DNA of 64,000 nucleotides from Longimicrobiales bacterium (lineage in GTDB: Bacteria > Gemmatimonadota > Gemmatimonadetes > Longimicrobiales > Gaopeijiaceae), in assembly GCA_029245345.1 (NCBI GenBank), contig JAQWPM010000021.1, positions 124,001 to 188,000 on the forward strand, in the 5' to 3' direction. The notes beneath the pieces were generated by a model. The model was given only the letters and a program-made list of their open reading frames with translations. It was not told where the DNA came from and did no database searches. The translations under genes and the position numbers were made by a program. This document shows positions 18,200 to 27,426 of the stretch, piece by piece (the first letter of the stretch is position 1; each line of letters opens with the position of its first letter).

Positions 18200-19552
18200 T
18201 TAGGCCTCTTCAATTCGGATTCCGTCTTTAGAACGCAGGCGTCCAAGGAATGGGACGGGGACCCGGGCAGTCAGTGCAACCGTTGTGGCATCATCCACGC
18301 GTTCAATGACCTCGGCCTCCCGATACAGGGCCGCGATTGTACTGCCGTCGGCTACCGGAATCCGAACGACGACCTCCGACAGCTTCGCTCGGATACGCGC
18401 CGTGAGCGTCTCACGGATCGCATCAAGGCTCTGTGGATCGTGAGCGGACACAAAAACCGCGGGAATGCCTTCAAGGGCGCGGATCCTCGCCTGCAGGGCG
18501 TCCTGTTCGGCGTGGGTGATCCGGTCGACCTTGTTGAACACCAGAATCTTGTTCGCTTCACCAAGGTCGAGACTCTCAAGCACCCCGATCACGACCTCGC
18601 GTTGCTCCTCCCAATCCGTATGGGAGGCGTCGATCACGTGCATCAGCACATCGGCCTCTCGCGCTTCCTCGAGCGTGGACCGGAACGAGGCCACCAAGTG
18701 GTGTGGAAGCTTGCGGATAAACCCAACCGTATCCGTTATTAACGCCTCATGCCCGGACCCGAGATCGACCGCTCGGGTGGCTGAATCCAGAGTGGCGAAG
18801 AGGCGATCTTCCACGAAGAGGTCCGCCCCCGACAGCGCGCGCAAAAGTGATGATTTTCCCGCGTTCGTGTATCCGACCAGCGCCGCCCGGAACGCGCCCT
18901 GACGTACCCGGCGTTGGATCTCACGGGCCTTGGCAACGTCACGGAGATTCGACTTGAGATCCCCGATTCGTTTTCCGATGAGTCGACGGTCAGTCTCCAG
19001 CTGAGTTTCTCCGGGCCCCCGCAGTCCGATTCCTCCGCGGATTCGTGAGAGGTGACTCCACATCCTGCGCAGCCGCGGCAACAAGTATTCGAGCTGAGCG
19101 AGCTCGACCTGCATTCGCGCCTCATGCGAGCGAGCCCGAGTCGCGAAGATGTCGAGGATCAACTCCGAGCGGTCCATGACACGAACACCGAGTAGTTCTT
19201 CGAGGTTCTTCCCTTGAGCCGGACTGAGTTCCTCATCGAAGATCACTAGATCCCCCTCGCTCTCATCCACGAGGGTCTTCAATTCCTCGGCCTTCCCCTT
19301 CCCTATGAAAAAGCGAGGGTGGGGCCGGTCAACCCTTTGCGTGAGCGTACCCACGACTTCGCCGCCTGCCGTGTCAGTAAGCCGCTCCATCTCAATGAGA
19401 TGTTCATCAACCAACCTCTGGTCCATACCACGAGGTGGCGCCCCCACGAGCACCGTGCGGTCCACGGGAGTCTGTAAGTCGATCAGTTGAGTCGGAATGT
19501 CAGTCCCCTCCGCGCGAGCGGCGCTCGGCCCACCATTTGAGTCGTTCTGCAA
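18200..19552 (-). CDS. hflX: Ribosome-associated GTPase HflX
   Basis: HflX splits stalled 70S ribosomes during stress. The 450-residue protein has the N-terminal domain (FFIGKGKAEELKTLV), the helical linker (RGGIGLRGPGETQLETDRR), and the G domain: G1 GYTNAGKSSLL, G3 DTVGFIRKLP, G4 FNKVD, followed by a C-terminal domain. The listed start is a TTG at 19552, which overlaps the end of rarA by 53 bases. The next usable in-frame start is a GTG at 19465, which lies after rarA and also fits the family. The true start is unsettled. Confidence 0.95.
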   Translation of the reverse strand: MQNDSNGGPSAARAEGTDIPTQLIDLQTPVDRTVLVGAPPRGMDQRLVDEHLIEMERLTDTAGGEVVGTLTQRVDRPHPRFFIGKGKAEELKTLVDESEGDLVIFDEELSPAQGKNLEELLGVRVMDRSELILDIFATRARSHEARMQVELAQLEYLLPRLRRMWSHLSRIRGGIGLRGPGETQLETDRRLIGKRIGDLKSNLRDVAKAREIQRRVRQGAFRAALVGYTNAGKSSLLRALSGADLFVEDRLFATLDSATRAVDLGSGHEALITDTVGFIRKLPHHLVASFRSTLEEAREADVLMHVIDASHTDWEEQREVVIGVLESLDLGEANKILVFNKVDRITHAEQDALQARIRALEGIPAVFVSAHDPQSLDAIRETLTARIRAKLSEVVVRIPVADGSTIAALYREAEVIERVDDATTVALTARVPVPFLGRLRSKDGIRIEEA

Positions 19553-20882
19553 CCGTCTTCTCGTAACCGAAGTGCCCTGGCTCGTAGAAGTGCGTCTCTT
19601 CCAACCCCTCGGGCAGATAGGATTGGGACGAGATGCCGTCTTCTTCCGACGGGTCGTACTGATACCCCTTCCCGTAGCCCAAGTCCTTCATGAGCCCCGT
19701 CGGCGCGTTTCGGATGTGCAGCGGCACTCCGGCACTGGGCGTATCCCGGGCCTTCGCGAGCGCCGCACCCCAGGCAGCATAAGCCCGGTTCGACTTGGGA
19801 GCGGTCGCTAAATAGATGATCGCCTCCGCAAGCGCCAAGTCCCCTTCAGGACTGCCGAGAAAGTGAAACGCGTCCCGGGCCGCGATGGTCACCTGCAAGG
19901 CTTGTGGATCCGCCATCCCGATGTCTTCTGCGGACATTCTGACTAGGCGCCGAGCGATGTAGAGAGGATCCTCTCCTCCCTCGATCATGCGAGCGAACCA
20001 ATAGAGCGCCGCGTCCGGATCGCTACCCCGTATCGATTTGTGAAGCGCCGAGATGAGGTTGAAGTGCTCCTCGCCACCCTTATCGTATGTGGCGAACCGA
20101 TGCTGAAGCGATTCCTTTGCCTCCTCCAACCCCACAGCACCGCCGTTTCCGACGAGGTCGCATGCGGCTTCGAGGACTCCGAGCGCGCGGCGAGCATCTC
20201 CGTCAGAGGCCACCGCGATGAAGTCGAGTGCCTCCGCATCGAATATCACCCCTGAGTCCTTAAGCCCCCGATCTGAGGTTTCGACTGCGTCCGTTAGGAT
20301 GACCCGCAGATCATCCTCAGTGAGGGCATTCAACACGTAGACTGGAGCCCGCGACAACAGCGGACGGACAATCTCGAACGACGGGTTCTCCGTGGTCGCG
20401 CCAATGAGAATGACCGTCCCCGCCTCGACATGCGGAAGGAACGCGTCCTACTGAGCCTTGTTGAAACGATGGATTTCATCACAGAACAGAATCGTGCGCC
20501 GTCCGGTGGTCTTCAGGCGCGCTGCCGCCTCCTTGATGATCTCCCGCACTCGGGCGATCCCCTCCGTCACCGCACTGAACGGCACGAATCTGACGCCCGT
20601 CTCCCGCGCGATAATGCGAGCAAGCGTGGTCTTTCCGCTCCCCGGCGGTCCCCAGAGGATCATGCTCTTCGGAGCCGCTTGATCCAGCATCGCCCGGATG
20701 GCACGGCCCTTACCGAGTAGGTGCTCTTGACCCCGAAACTCCGTCATCGCTCGAGGCCTCATACGTGCAGCCAGGGGCGCGGTGAGATCGATGGGGTCAG
20801 CCGCGCCCTCGGCTTCCCCCGACGTCACACCGACGGTCGCTTCCGTTTCCTCAGAGTCCTCAAACAGGCTCAGGTCGCTCAC
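19500..20882 (-). pseudogene. rarA: Replication-associated AAA+ ATPase RarA/MgsA, interrupted by an amber stop
   Basis: RarA acts at stalled replication forks. The frame from the GTG at 20882 (GTGA overlap with cca) through 19500 would give 460 residues. It has Walker A GPPGSGKTTLAR, Walker B/sensor DEIHRFNKAQ, sensor 1 GATTENPSFEI, and the C-terminal tetramer domain (AFHFLGSPEGDLALAEA). Codon 145 (20448-20450) is TAG where relatives have the second Gln of KAQQDAFLPH; one C-to-T change from CAG explains it. Both halves are otherwise intact and in the same frame. It may be a fresh mutation, a sequencing error, or a read-through site. An earlier GTG (20903) also exists, but overlap with cca favours 20882. 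Confidence 0.9.
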
Positions 20883-22147
20883 GCCGTCGGCTCCCGAGTC
20901 CACTCACGGATGTGCGATAGAAGCGCCTCACGAGTGTTCTGGTCCGGATCTCTTAACACCACGTCCAGGGCCTGATCGAGAAGCTCGCCGAATCGGGGCC
21001 CCGGCCGGAGTCCCGAAGCGATCAAGTCGCGTCCGTCGACTGCAAGATCCGCGGTGCACAACGGCACCCCGCTTCTGCGCACGTGGCGGGCTCGCTGCCA
21101 CGACGCCACCGTCTCGTAAGCCGCTTCTCCAGATACCTGAGTGCGCGCGCCAGCCAGGTCCAGTCGAGCCACGACGCCCAGCCGCTCGGGTCCTGTCCGA
21201 GACAGCCAGCGTCGGAAGACCTCGTCGTCCTCTCCAGGCCCCGGCAATGGGTCCGCGGCCGCTCGATGGGCCACCTCGTCCGTTTGAGCGTTGGAAAGTT
21301 TGAGTCGCCCTAGTAGATGAGCAGCTGCCGAGCGATCCACTCCACGCAGGAGCGCTGCGAGTCGCAATGGCGCATTGCCGAGCGGCAAACGGTCCACCGT
21401 CGCCATCGCGGCTTTCCACTCCCCGGGTCGGTCTCGGCGGATGTTTTCCCACTCCGGATAGAGCACCGCAATCGCGCCGGCTTCCGCATACAGCCCAAGC
21501 GTGACAGACGGTGAAGGGTCTGCAGATAAGACCTTGAGTAACTCCTCGCGTATCCGTTCCGCAGACAACCCGCTGAGGTACTCGGCGAACGACGTCATCG
21601 CAGCCCACGTCAGTGGATCGATATCCAGACCGAATCGCCCGGCGAACCGAAACGCTCGCAAGATCCTGAGATAGTCCTCGGAGAAGCGTTCCTCCGGTTC
21701 ACCGACGGTTCGTAGGATCCCGGCCTCGAGATCCGCAAGCCCACCGAAAGGGTCGAGATGTTCACCGCGAAGCGGATGCCACGCGATGGCGTTCATCGTG
21801 AAGTCGCGTCGGGCGAGGTCTTCCTCGACTGACTCGGCAAACGCAACCACGGCGTGACGCCCGTCCGTTTCCACGTCCTTTCTGAACGTTGTCACCTCGA
21901 ACATGGTCCCATCTCGGTCGAGCACCCCAACCGTTCCGTGCTCAATTCCGATGGGCACAGTACGCTTGAATATCTTCCGTACTTCCTGAGGTCGTGCATG
22001 TGTAGTCAGGTCCCAATCGCCCGCCGGACGACGCGCGAAGGTGTCCCTGACAGCACCACCGACAGCCCAAGTCTCGTGGCCTGCTTCTTCGAGGGTCTTT
22101 ACGATCCAGAGAACTGAATCGGGCGGAGAGGGGCGTAAAGTGGTCAC
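20879..22147 (-). CDS. cca: CCA-adding enzyme / tRNA nucleotidyltransferase
   Basis: The enzyme adds or repairs the 3' CCA of tRNAs. The product of 422 residues has the class II pol-beta-type motif VGGAVRDTFARRPAGDWDL with the two catalytic Asp residues, then FEVTTFRKDV, RRDFTMNAIAWHP, and the motif RILRAFRFAGRFGL. I set the start at the GTG at 22147, which overlaps the SDR stop as GTGA, rather than a longer in-frame start. It is useful here because the tRNA-Gln in this window does not encode CCA. No HD domain was clear. Confidence 0.95.
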   Translation of the reverse strand: MTTLRPSPPDSVLWIVKTLEEAGHETWAVGGAVRDTFARRPAGDWDLTTHARPQEVRKIFKRTVPIGIEHGTVGVLDRDGTMFEVTTFRKDVETDGRHAVVAFAESVEEDLARRDFTMNAIAWHPLRGEHLDPFGGLADLEAGILRTVGEPEERFSEDYLRILRAFRFAGRFGLDIDPLTWAAMTSFAEYLSGLSAERIREELLKVLSADPSPSVTLGLYAEAGAIAVLYPEWENIRRDRPGEWKAAMATVDRLPLGNAPLRLAALLRGVDRSAAAHLLGRLKLSNAQTDEVAHRAAADPLPGPGEDDEVFRRWLSRTGPERLGVVARLDLAGARTQVSGEAAYETVASWQRARHVRRSGVPLCTADLAVDGRDLIASGLRPGPRFGELLDQALDVVLRDPDQNTREALLSHIREWTREPTA

Positions 22148-22908
22148 CCCACGAGTACCGCGCCCCCATTCACGTTCATGATCTCTCCTGTCAGGTGGCG
22201 CCCAAGTTCGGAGCACAAGAACACGATCGGTCCCGCGACGTCATCAGCCGTCGCAATCCGGCCGATCGGGATCGCCGCTGCCACACGATCGCGCTCATCA
22301 CCTCGATACGCACTCTCGGACATTTCCGTGTCAATCCAACCAGGCGCCACGCAGTTCACTGTGATCCCTCTCGGCGCGAGCTCGAGGCAAAAGCCTTTAA
22401 CGAACGAGATCATCGCTCCCTTCGTCGAAGCATAATCCGCGTGGAACGACTCGCCTCGCTGCCCCGCTGTGGAGCCGACCAATACGACCCGGCCATGGTC
22501 CCGCAGGACACGCGCCGCGGCTCTGCACGTGTAGAAGACGGAATGCAGATTCGCACCGATGGTGCTGTGCCACTGCTCATCCGTCATTTCCGACACCGGC
22601 GCATCTACTGGGGGCCAAATTCCGTGGTTGCCCACAAAAAGATCTAGGCCATCGAACTCCTCCTGTGCGCGTTCGAAGAGCGCGTTCGCAGCATCAGGAG
22701 ACGACAAGTCCCCGGCCTGGGCCCAAGCATGCACACCCAGAGCACGGAGTTCTTCGACCACACCGGCAGCCTCCTCCGCGCGGCTCCGATAGGCGATTCC
22801 AACACCGGCTCCGGCTCGAGCGAGCATGAGCGCCGTCGCTCGGCCGACACCCCTGGAACCACCCGTCACGAGTGCGTTCTTCCCGGTCAGATCAATCAGG
22901 TTGTTCAT
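22144..22908 (-). CDS. Short-chain dehydrogenase/reductase (FabG-like)
   Basis: The 254-residue protein is a classical SDR: cofactor motif TGGSRGVGRA, GDLSS, NHGIW in place of the usual NAG, catalytic Ser in VGSTAGQRG, and YASTK (Tyr and Lys), then PGWIDTEM. It resembles 3-oxoacyl-ACP reductase but has no fatty-acid gene neighbours, so the substrate is unknown. The ATG at 22908 is the natural N-terminus; upstream in-frame starts would run into gmhA. It sits 31 bases after gmhA and its stop overlaps cca. Confidence 0.9.
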   Translation of the reverse strand: MNNLIDLTGKNALVTGGSRGVGRATALMLARAGAGVGIAYRSRAEEAAGVVEELRALGVHAWAQAGDLSSPDAANALFERAQEEFDGLDLFVGNHGIWPPVDAPVSEMTDEQWHSTIGANLHSVFYTCRAAARVLRDHGRVVLVGSTAGQRGESFHADYASTKGAMISFVKGFCLELAPRGITVNCVAPGWIDTEMSESAYRGDERDRVAAAIPIGRIATADDVAGPIVFLCSELGRHLTGEIMNVNGGAVLVG

Positions 22909-22939
22909 TTGAGTCCAGTCGTTCGTATCACATGAAAAG

Positions 22940-23524
22940 CTAGCTGTCGCCTGCGACCGCTTTGTCGACGATCTCGCAGACGATATGTCCAATTGCCAGG
23001 TGGAGTTCCTGGGCGCGTGCCGTCGATTGGGTAGGCACAACGAGCGCCTGATCAACGACCGACTTCAGCCGACCTCCACCCTTGGCGAGCAACGCCACAG
23101 TCCGGATGTCCAGTACCTTCGCAGCTTCGACCGCGGCGATCAGGTTCTCAGAATCCCCACTCGTCGAGTGCAACACAAGGATGTCACCGGGCCGCCCTAA
23201 CGCCTCGATTTGCCTCGAGAAGATCGTGTCAAAGCCGTAGTCGTTCGCTCCTGCGGTCAACAACGACGTGTCCGTCGTTAGCGCGAGCGCCGCGACAGCT
23301 CTGCGTTCGCGAGCGAAACGAACCACATATTCGGTCGCGAGGTGCTGGGCGTTGGCCGCGGACCCGCCGTTCCCGCAGAACATGATCTTCCCGCCTGCCT
23401 CTACTGTAGAGAGGACCAAGGCGGCCAGTGCCGCTATGTCTTCGCTCATTTCGTCTGAGACGAGAACAGACAGGTCAGCTAAAGAGGTCAGGTGATCCCG
23501 GATGGTCAAAGTCGCGTCATTCAC
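22940..23524 (-). CDS. gmhA: SIS-domain phosphoheptose isomerase
   Basis: GmhA converts sedoheptulose-7-phosphate to D-glycero-heptose-7-phosphate, the first step to lipopolysaccharide or S-layer heptose. The 194-residue length and the motifs fit: FCGNGGSAANAQHLATE, TTDTSLLTAGANDYG, DILVLHSTSGDSEN, and the C-terminal QELHLAIGHIVCEIVD. The GTG start at 23524 overlaps the cpsB-like stop (GTGA). A related SIS protein such as DiaA is possible, but the motif set favours GmhA. No hldE or other heptose genes are in view. Confidence 0.9.
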   Translation of the reverse strand: MNDATLTIRDHLTSLADLSVLVSDEMSEDIAALAALVLSTVEAGGKIMFCGNGGSAANAQHLATEYVVRFARERRAVAALALTTDTSLLTAGANDYGFDTIFSRQIEALGRPGDILVLHSTSGDSENLIAAVEAAKVLDIRTVALLAKGGGRLKSVVDQALVVPTQSTARAQELHLAIGHIVCEIVDKAVAGDS

Positions 23525-24348
23525 ACTCCCCCCTGGTTCACGATGCCCTTCATCTTCGCCCAGAATCCCGTCTCGGGCGGAAGAAGAGGAACAGGAAGGG
23601 GCTCCTCGTCACGAAAGATGCGACCCGGATTCGTGACGCACAGCGCCTTGAGCGCTTCCGCGGCTCCAAGATCCTCGAGTCGCGTCGCAATCTCTTCGAA
23701 GTAGATTTTCTGCTCCCCCTGCCCATGGAAATCTGACGCGAGGTAATCCGCCCACCCCCGCTTTAGAATGTGCCCTGCAATCGAGCGCGCCGCCGCTCCG
23801 TAGCGCCCAAACAGCGACCCATAATTGACTTGCAGATGGGCGCCTGTCTCGCGCCATTCACGGATCACGTCAGCGGATCGGTCAATCCCAATATACCGCT
23901 CGGGATGTGCAACGATGGGTTTATAACCCTCGGCGATTATCCGCTCGAGCACCTGAACCGTCCCAGGCGGAACCTGGAGTCGGGGCCATTCGATCAGAAC
24001 AAACGACGTCCCGTCCAACCGTACTCGGGGGTCCGAGAAGTCGACGTCGGGAATGTTGAGCATGACCTCGTGGCCACACTTGAATTCTACCTCCGGGAAG
24101 TCACGCCCGATCGCATCGGCAGCCTCTTCCCACGCTCGCGTGACCTCGGTCAGGCGTGCCTCGAGAGCCTCTGGGTCTTTGGTGATCGAGCCATCGAGGT
24201 GGGGTGTTGTCAGGATCTTGCGAATGCCCATCCGGGTCATTCGCTGTACCGCAGCCAAGGTGTCCTCGATTGTCCGAGCGCCGTCGTCCACACCTGGAAC
24301 AAGGTGACTGTGGAAGTCGACGTAAGCTGCCGCGTCCTGCTCAGTCAC
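23521..24348 (-). CDS. PHP-type tyrosine-protein phosphatase (CpsB/YwqE family)
   Basis: These manganese-dependent phosphatases remove phosphate from BY-kinases that control capsule or exopolysaccharide export. The 275-residue product has the PHP motifs DFHSHLVPGVDDGA, LTTPHLDGSI, FKCGHEVMLN, PIVAHPERY and YLASDFHG. The GTG at 24348 overlaps the preceding small gene as GTGA; a longer in-frame start is less likely. Its likely partner, a BY-kinase, is found at 55.6 kb in the same window, far from this gene. Confidence 0.88.
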   Translation of the reverse strand: MTEQDAAAYVDFHSHLVPGVDDGARTIEDTLAAVQRMTRMGIRKILTTPHLDGSITKDPEALEARLTEVTRAWEEAADAIGRDFPEVEFKCGHEVMLNIPDVDFSDPRVRLDGTSFVLIEWPRLQVPPGTVQVLERIIAEGYKPIVAHPERYIGIDRSADVIREWRETGAHLQVNYGSLFGRYGAAARSIAGHILKRGWADYLASDFHGQGEQKIYFEEIATRLEDLGAAEALKALCVTNPGRIFRDEEPLPVPLLPPETGFWAKMKGIVNQGGV

Positions 24349-24629
24349 TCGGCCTCCGCCACTGTTCGCACCAGAGTCAGCAACGCCTCGTTCGGGTCCG
24401 CAGCTTCCAGAGCCGCTTCGCATGCGTAGCTGAGTACCGCGTCAGCCGCGAGAAGATCAAACGCACTCTGCCGCACCCGACCCGGATTCGCCCGCGCCCG
24501 TTTCAACGCCTCACGCCCTGTTTGCGTGAGATGCACGCCGGCTGGGTCGTCCCACGCACCCAGCCATGGGGCCAGATCCATAGGGGCTAGGGGAATGCGT
24601 TGACGGAGCCAGGCCCGGGGACGGTTCAT
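24345..24629 (-). CDS. Small conserved-looking protein of unknown function
   Basis: A 94-residue product with no family I recognise. It is rich in Ala, Arg and Leu and looks helical, with a short LTQTGREALKRARANPGRVR segment and an acidic C-terminus. It is certainly translated as part of the operon: its ATG overlaps the alaS stop (ATGA) and its stop overlaps the phosphatase start (GTGA). Confidence 0.65.
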   Translation of the reverse strand: MNRPRAWLRQRIPLAPMDLAPWLGAWDDPAGVHLTQTGREALKRARANPGRVRQSAFDLLAADAVLSYACEAALEAADPNEALLTLVRTVAEAE

Positions 24630-27262
24630 GCCTTCGGGCTCGCCATGAGATCGCGCACCACAGACAGTCCGGCCTCGAGTGCTTCATCGATGCGCTCCGG
24701 TTCCTCGACGCCGGCCTGCGCCATATGCGGGCGCCCGCCACCTCGACCGCCAACCACGGCGGCGACCTCTCGCACGACCGCATCCGCGCGCACACCCTTC
24801 GAGATCAGATCATCGGTCACAAACGTGAACATCGATCGTTTGTCACCAGGCATCTCAGCCACCAGTACGGCAACGCCCGAGCCTTGGGAAACGAATCGGT
24901 CACCCCACTTCCGGGCATCGTCCGCATCTCGTGCCTTCAGGCGGATCCCGAGGTATCGTGGGCCGCCTTCTTCGGCACTGAGAGACTCGGAAACGACCCT
25001 CGTCTCACCCGATCCGGCATCAGACCGGAGTTCGTCAAGCAAGCCCTCAAGTTCTGCCTTTTCTTCAAGTAACTGCTCAGCGCGGTGGCTCAAATTGTCT
25101 GGCTGCGTCTTGAGGACGGCCGCAGCGTGCCCAAGTGCGTCTTCACGCCCACGCAGATAGTCGTATGCGCCTCGACCCGTCAGCCCCTCGACGCGACGCA
25201 CGCCCGCGGCCACTCCTGACTCCCCAACCATGCGGAAGAGTCCGATTTCACCAGTGTGACGCGCGTGGGTTCCACCGCACAGTTCCATGCTGACACCCGG
25301 GATGTTCACCACACGCACTTCGTCGCCGTACTTTTCCCCGAAAAGAGCCATCGCCCCGGACTCGACGGCTTGGTCGTAGCTCCGCTGGGCGATTTCTACG
25401 GGATGATCGGCCCAAATACCCTCATTCACGATCTTCTCGACCCGGCCCCGCTCTTCCTCGGTCATCGGAGCCGTGTGGGCGAAATCGAAACGCAATTTCT
25501 CCGCCGAGACCAGTGAGCCTCGCTGCACGACATGCTCACCGAGCACCTGGCGCAGCGCGGCATGCAGAAGATGTGTGGCGGTGTGATTCCGGACCGTGTC
25601 ACGGCGAACCCGAGTTGGGACCTCAGCCAGGACGGTCAGTTCGGAGAAATCCGAAGGAAAGCCCTCTCCCACGGCGCCGAATACGGCTGTCCGGTTACCG
25701 ACCTTGGCGAGGCTCGTCACATCGAGGCTCCACCCTTCACCTGTTACCGACCCCAAGTCTGAGATCTGGCCACCGCTCTCCACGTAAAAGGGGTTTCGCT
25801 GAAGGATCAGTCCAGTCACATCAGCGTCTTGACGATACGCGAGGACATTGGTTTCCACCCGCAATTCGTCATACCCAACGAATGCATAATCCCCATCGGA
25901 GACGTGGGTCCATCCTTCTTCGTTGGAGGCACCGTCCACCACTGGACCGGAGGCTCTCCGATTGGCGCGGGATCGCTCACGTTGCTCATCCAGGGCCGAC
26001 TCGAACCCTGAAATATCCACCGAATAACCGCGCTCCTCCGCCATCAACTGCGTGAGGTCGAGCGGAAAGCCGAACGTGTCATACAACTTGAACGCTTCAC
26101 TCCCGGGGATCATCCTCTCCTCTCCCGAGGCCAGCTCGTCGAAGCGGCTCATGCCGCCTTCGATGGTGTCGAGGAAGCGCTCCTCCTCGGCCCGGGTGGT
26201 TCGTAGGATATGCTCCCGACGCCGACCGAGATCCGGATACACTTCTGACATCGAATCGATTACGGCTTCCACGACCCCGACGAGCGTCGGCTCACGTCGG
26301 TCCATGAGCCATGCATGTCGGACCGCGCGCCGGAGAATCCTGCGTAGCACGTATCCGCGTCCGTCGTTCGCCGGAAAAACACCATCAGCCAACAGGAAGG
26401 CAACGGACCGGGCGTGATCTGCAAGCACTCGGTAGCTGACACCCTCTTCTGAGTCGCGGTCGTATGGGCGGCCGACCAACTCCGCCACTCGTTCGAGCAT
26501 TGGTTCGAACAGATCGATGTGGAAGTTCGAATCGACTCCTTGGAGCACGGAGGCGATCCGCTCGAGTCCAGCACCAGTATCCACAGATTGCGCAGGCAGA
26601 GGCGTCAATTCACCCGAGGCGTCTCGATCGAACTGCATGAAGACGAGATTCCACAGCTCAATGATGATTCCGGACTCATTGAGTTCTACGAATTCTTCAG
26701 TGCTGGTGATGGGTGCACGATCATCCCGCATGTCATAGTGCAGTTCCGAGCACGGACCGCACGGCCCGGTGTCGGCCATCTGCCAGAAATTGTCTTTGTC
26801 ACCAAGCCGGTAGATCCGATTCGCAGGGAGGCCGATTTCGGTCGCCCAAAGGTCCGCTGCTTCATCATCGGTATGGTGTACCGTGGCATAGAAGCGCTCG
26901 GGATCGAGCCCGTACACGTCGGTCATCAGCTCCCAAGCGAAAGCGATCGCGTCCCGCTTGAAGTAGTCCCCGAACGAGAAGTTGCCCAACATCTCGAAGA
27001 ACGTGTGGTGGCGCGTCGTCCGTCCGACTTCTTCCAGATCGTTGTGCTTCCCACCGGCCCGGACGCACTTCTGCGACGTCACCGCGCGATTGTAGCCCAC
27101 CTGGTCGTGACCCAGGAAGATGCGTTTGAACTGCACCATCCCGGCATTCGTGAACAGCAGCGTCGGGTCGTCTCCCGGTACCAGGGACGAACTCGGGCGG
27201 ATCTCGTGACCCCTCTCTTCGAAGTAGTCGATGAATCTCTGTCGGATTTCTGCGGTCTTCAT
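24626..27262 (-). CDS. alaS: Alanyl-tRNA synthetase
   Basis: AlaS charges tRNA-Ala. The 878-residue protein is full length: the catalytic domain begins MKTAEIRQRFIDYFEERGHE with motif 1 region GMVQFKRIFLG, the editing domain has HTATHLLHAAL and CGGTHARHTGEIG (the two zinc/His clusters), and a C-terminal C-Ala domain with GGGRPHMAQAG follows. The ATG at 27262 is natural. It starts the long overlapped set that runs down to hflX. Confidence 0.98.
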   Translation of the reverse strand: MKTAEIRQRFIDYFEERGHEIRPSSSLVPGDDPTLLFTNAGMVQFKRIFLGHDQVGYNRAVTSQKCVRAGGKHNDLEEVGRTTRHHTFFEMLGNFSFGDYFKRDAIAFAWELMTDVYGLDPERFYATVHHTDDEAADLWATEIGLPANRIYRLGDKDNFWQMADTGPCGPCSELHYDMRDDRAPITSTEEFVELNESGIIIELWNLVFMQFDRDASGELTPLPAQSVDTGAGLERIASVLQGVDSNFHIDLFEPMLERVAELVGRPYDRDSEEGVSYRVLADHARSVAFLLADGVFPANDGRGYVLRRILRRAVRHAWLMDRREPTLVGVVEAVIDSMSEVYPDLGRRREHILRTTRAEEERFLDTIEGGMSRFDELASGEERMIPGSEAFKLYDTFGFPLDLTQLMAEERGYSVDISGFESALDEQRERSRANRRASGPVVDGASNEEGWTHVSDGDYAFVGYDELRVETNVLAYRQDADVTGLILQRNPFYVESGGQISDLGSVTGEGWSLDVTSLAKVGNRTAVFGAVGEGFPSDFSELTVLAEVPTRVRRDTVRNHTATHLLHAALRQVLGEHVVQRGSLVSAEKLRFDFAHTAPMTEEERGRVEKIVNEGIWADHPVEIAQRSYDQAVESGAMALFGEKYGDEVRVVNIPGVSMELCGGTHARHTGEIGLFRMVGESGVAAGVRRVEGLTGRGAYDYLRGREDALGHAAAVLKTQPDNLSHRAEQLLEEKAELEGLLDELRSDAGSGETRVVSESLSAEEGGPRYLGIRLKARDADDARKWGDRFVSQGSGVAVLVAEMPGDKRSMFTFVTDDLISKGVRADAVVREVAAVVGGRGGGRPHMAQAGVEEPERIDEALEAGLSVVRDLMASPKA

Positions 27263-27376
27263 GACTCTGCTCGGGAACCCGCGTGGTTATTGGGCAATGC
27301 TAAGGATAACGCCGCATCGCGCGCCGATGGAGGGTCCGGCGAGGTGTGGCGTATGCCGGCCCGTGTATCTACGACA

Positions 27377-27406
27377 AAGGCCCCGGACCCAAGGGTCCGG
27401 GGCCTT
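27377..27406 (-). terminator. Terminator hairpin after recA
   Basis: A near-perfect 14-base stem (27377-27390 with 27393-27406) with a two-base loop lies 21 bases past the recA stop. On the minus strand it continues CCTTTGTCG, so the T-run is short. Confidence 0.7.
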
Positions 27407-27426
27407 CCCTCTGAACAGCTCGCAAA

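Noticed and set aside
20448-20450. TAG in rarA as pyrrolysine or other recoding
   Set aside because: The position is Gln in relatives and differs from CAG by one base; nothing nearby supports recoding.
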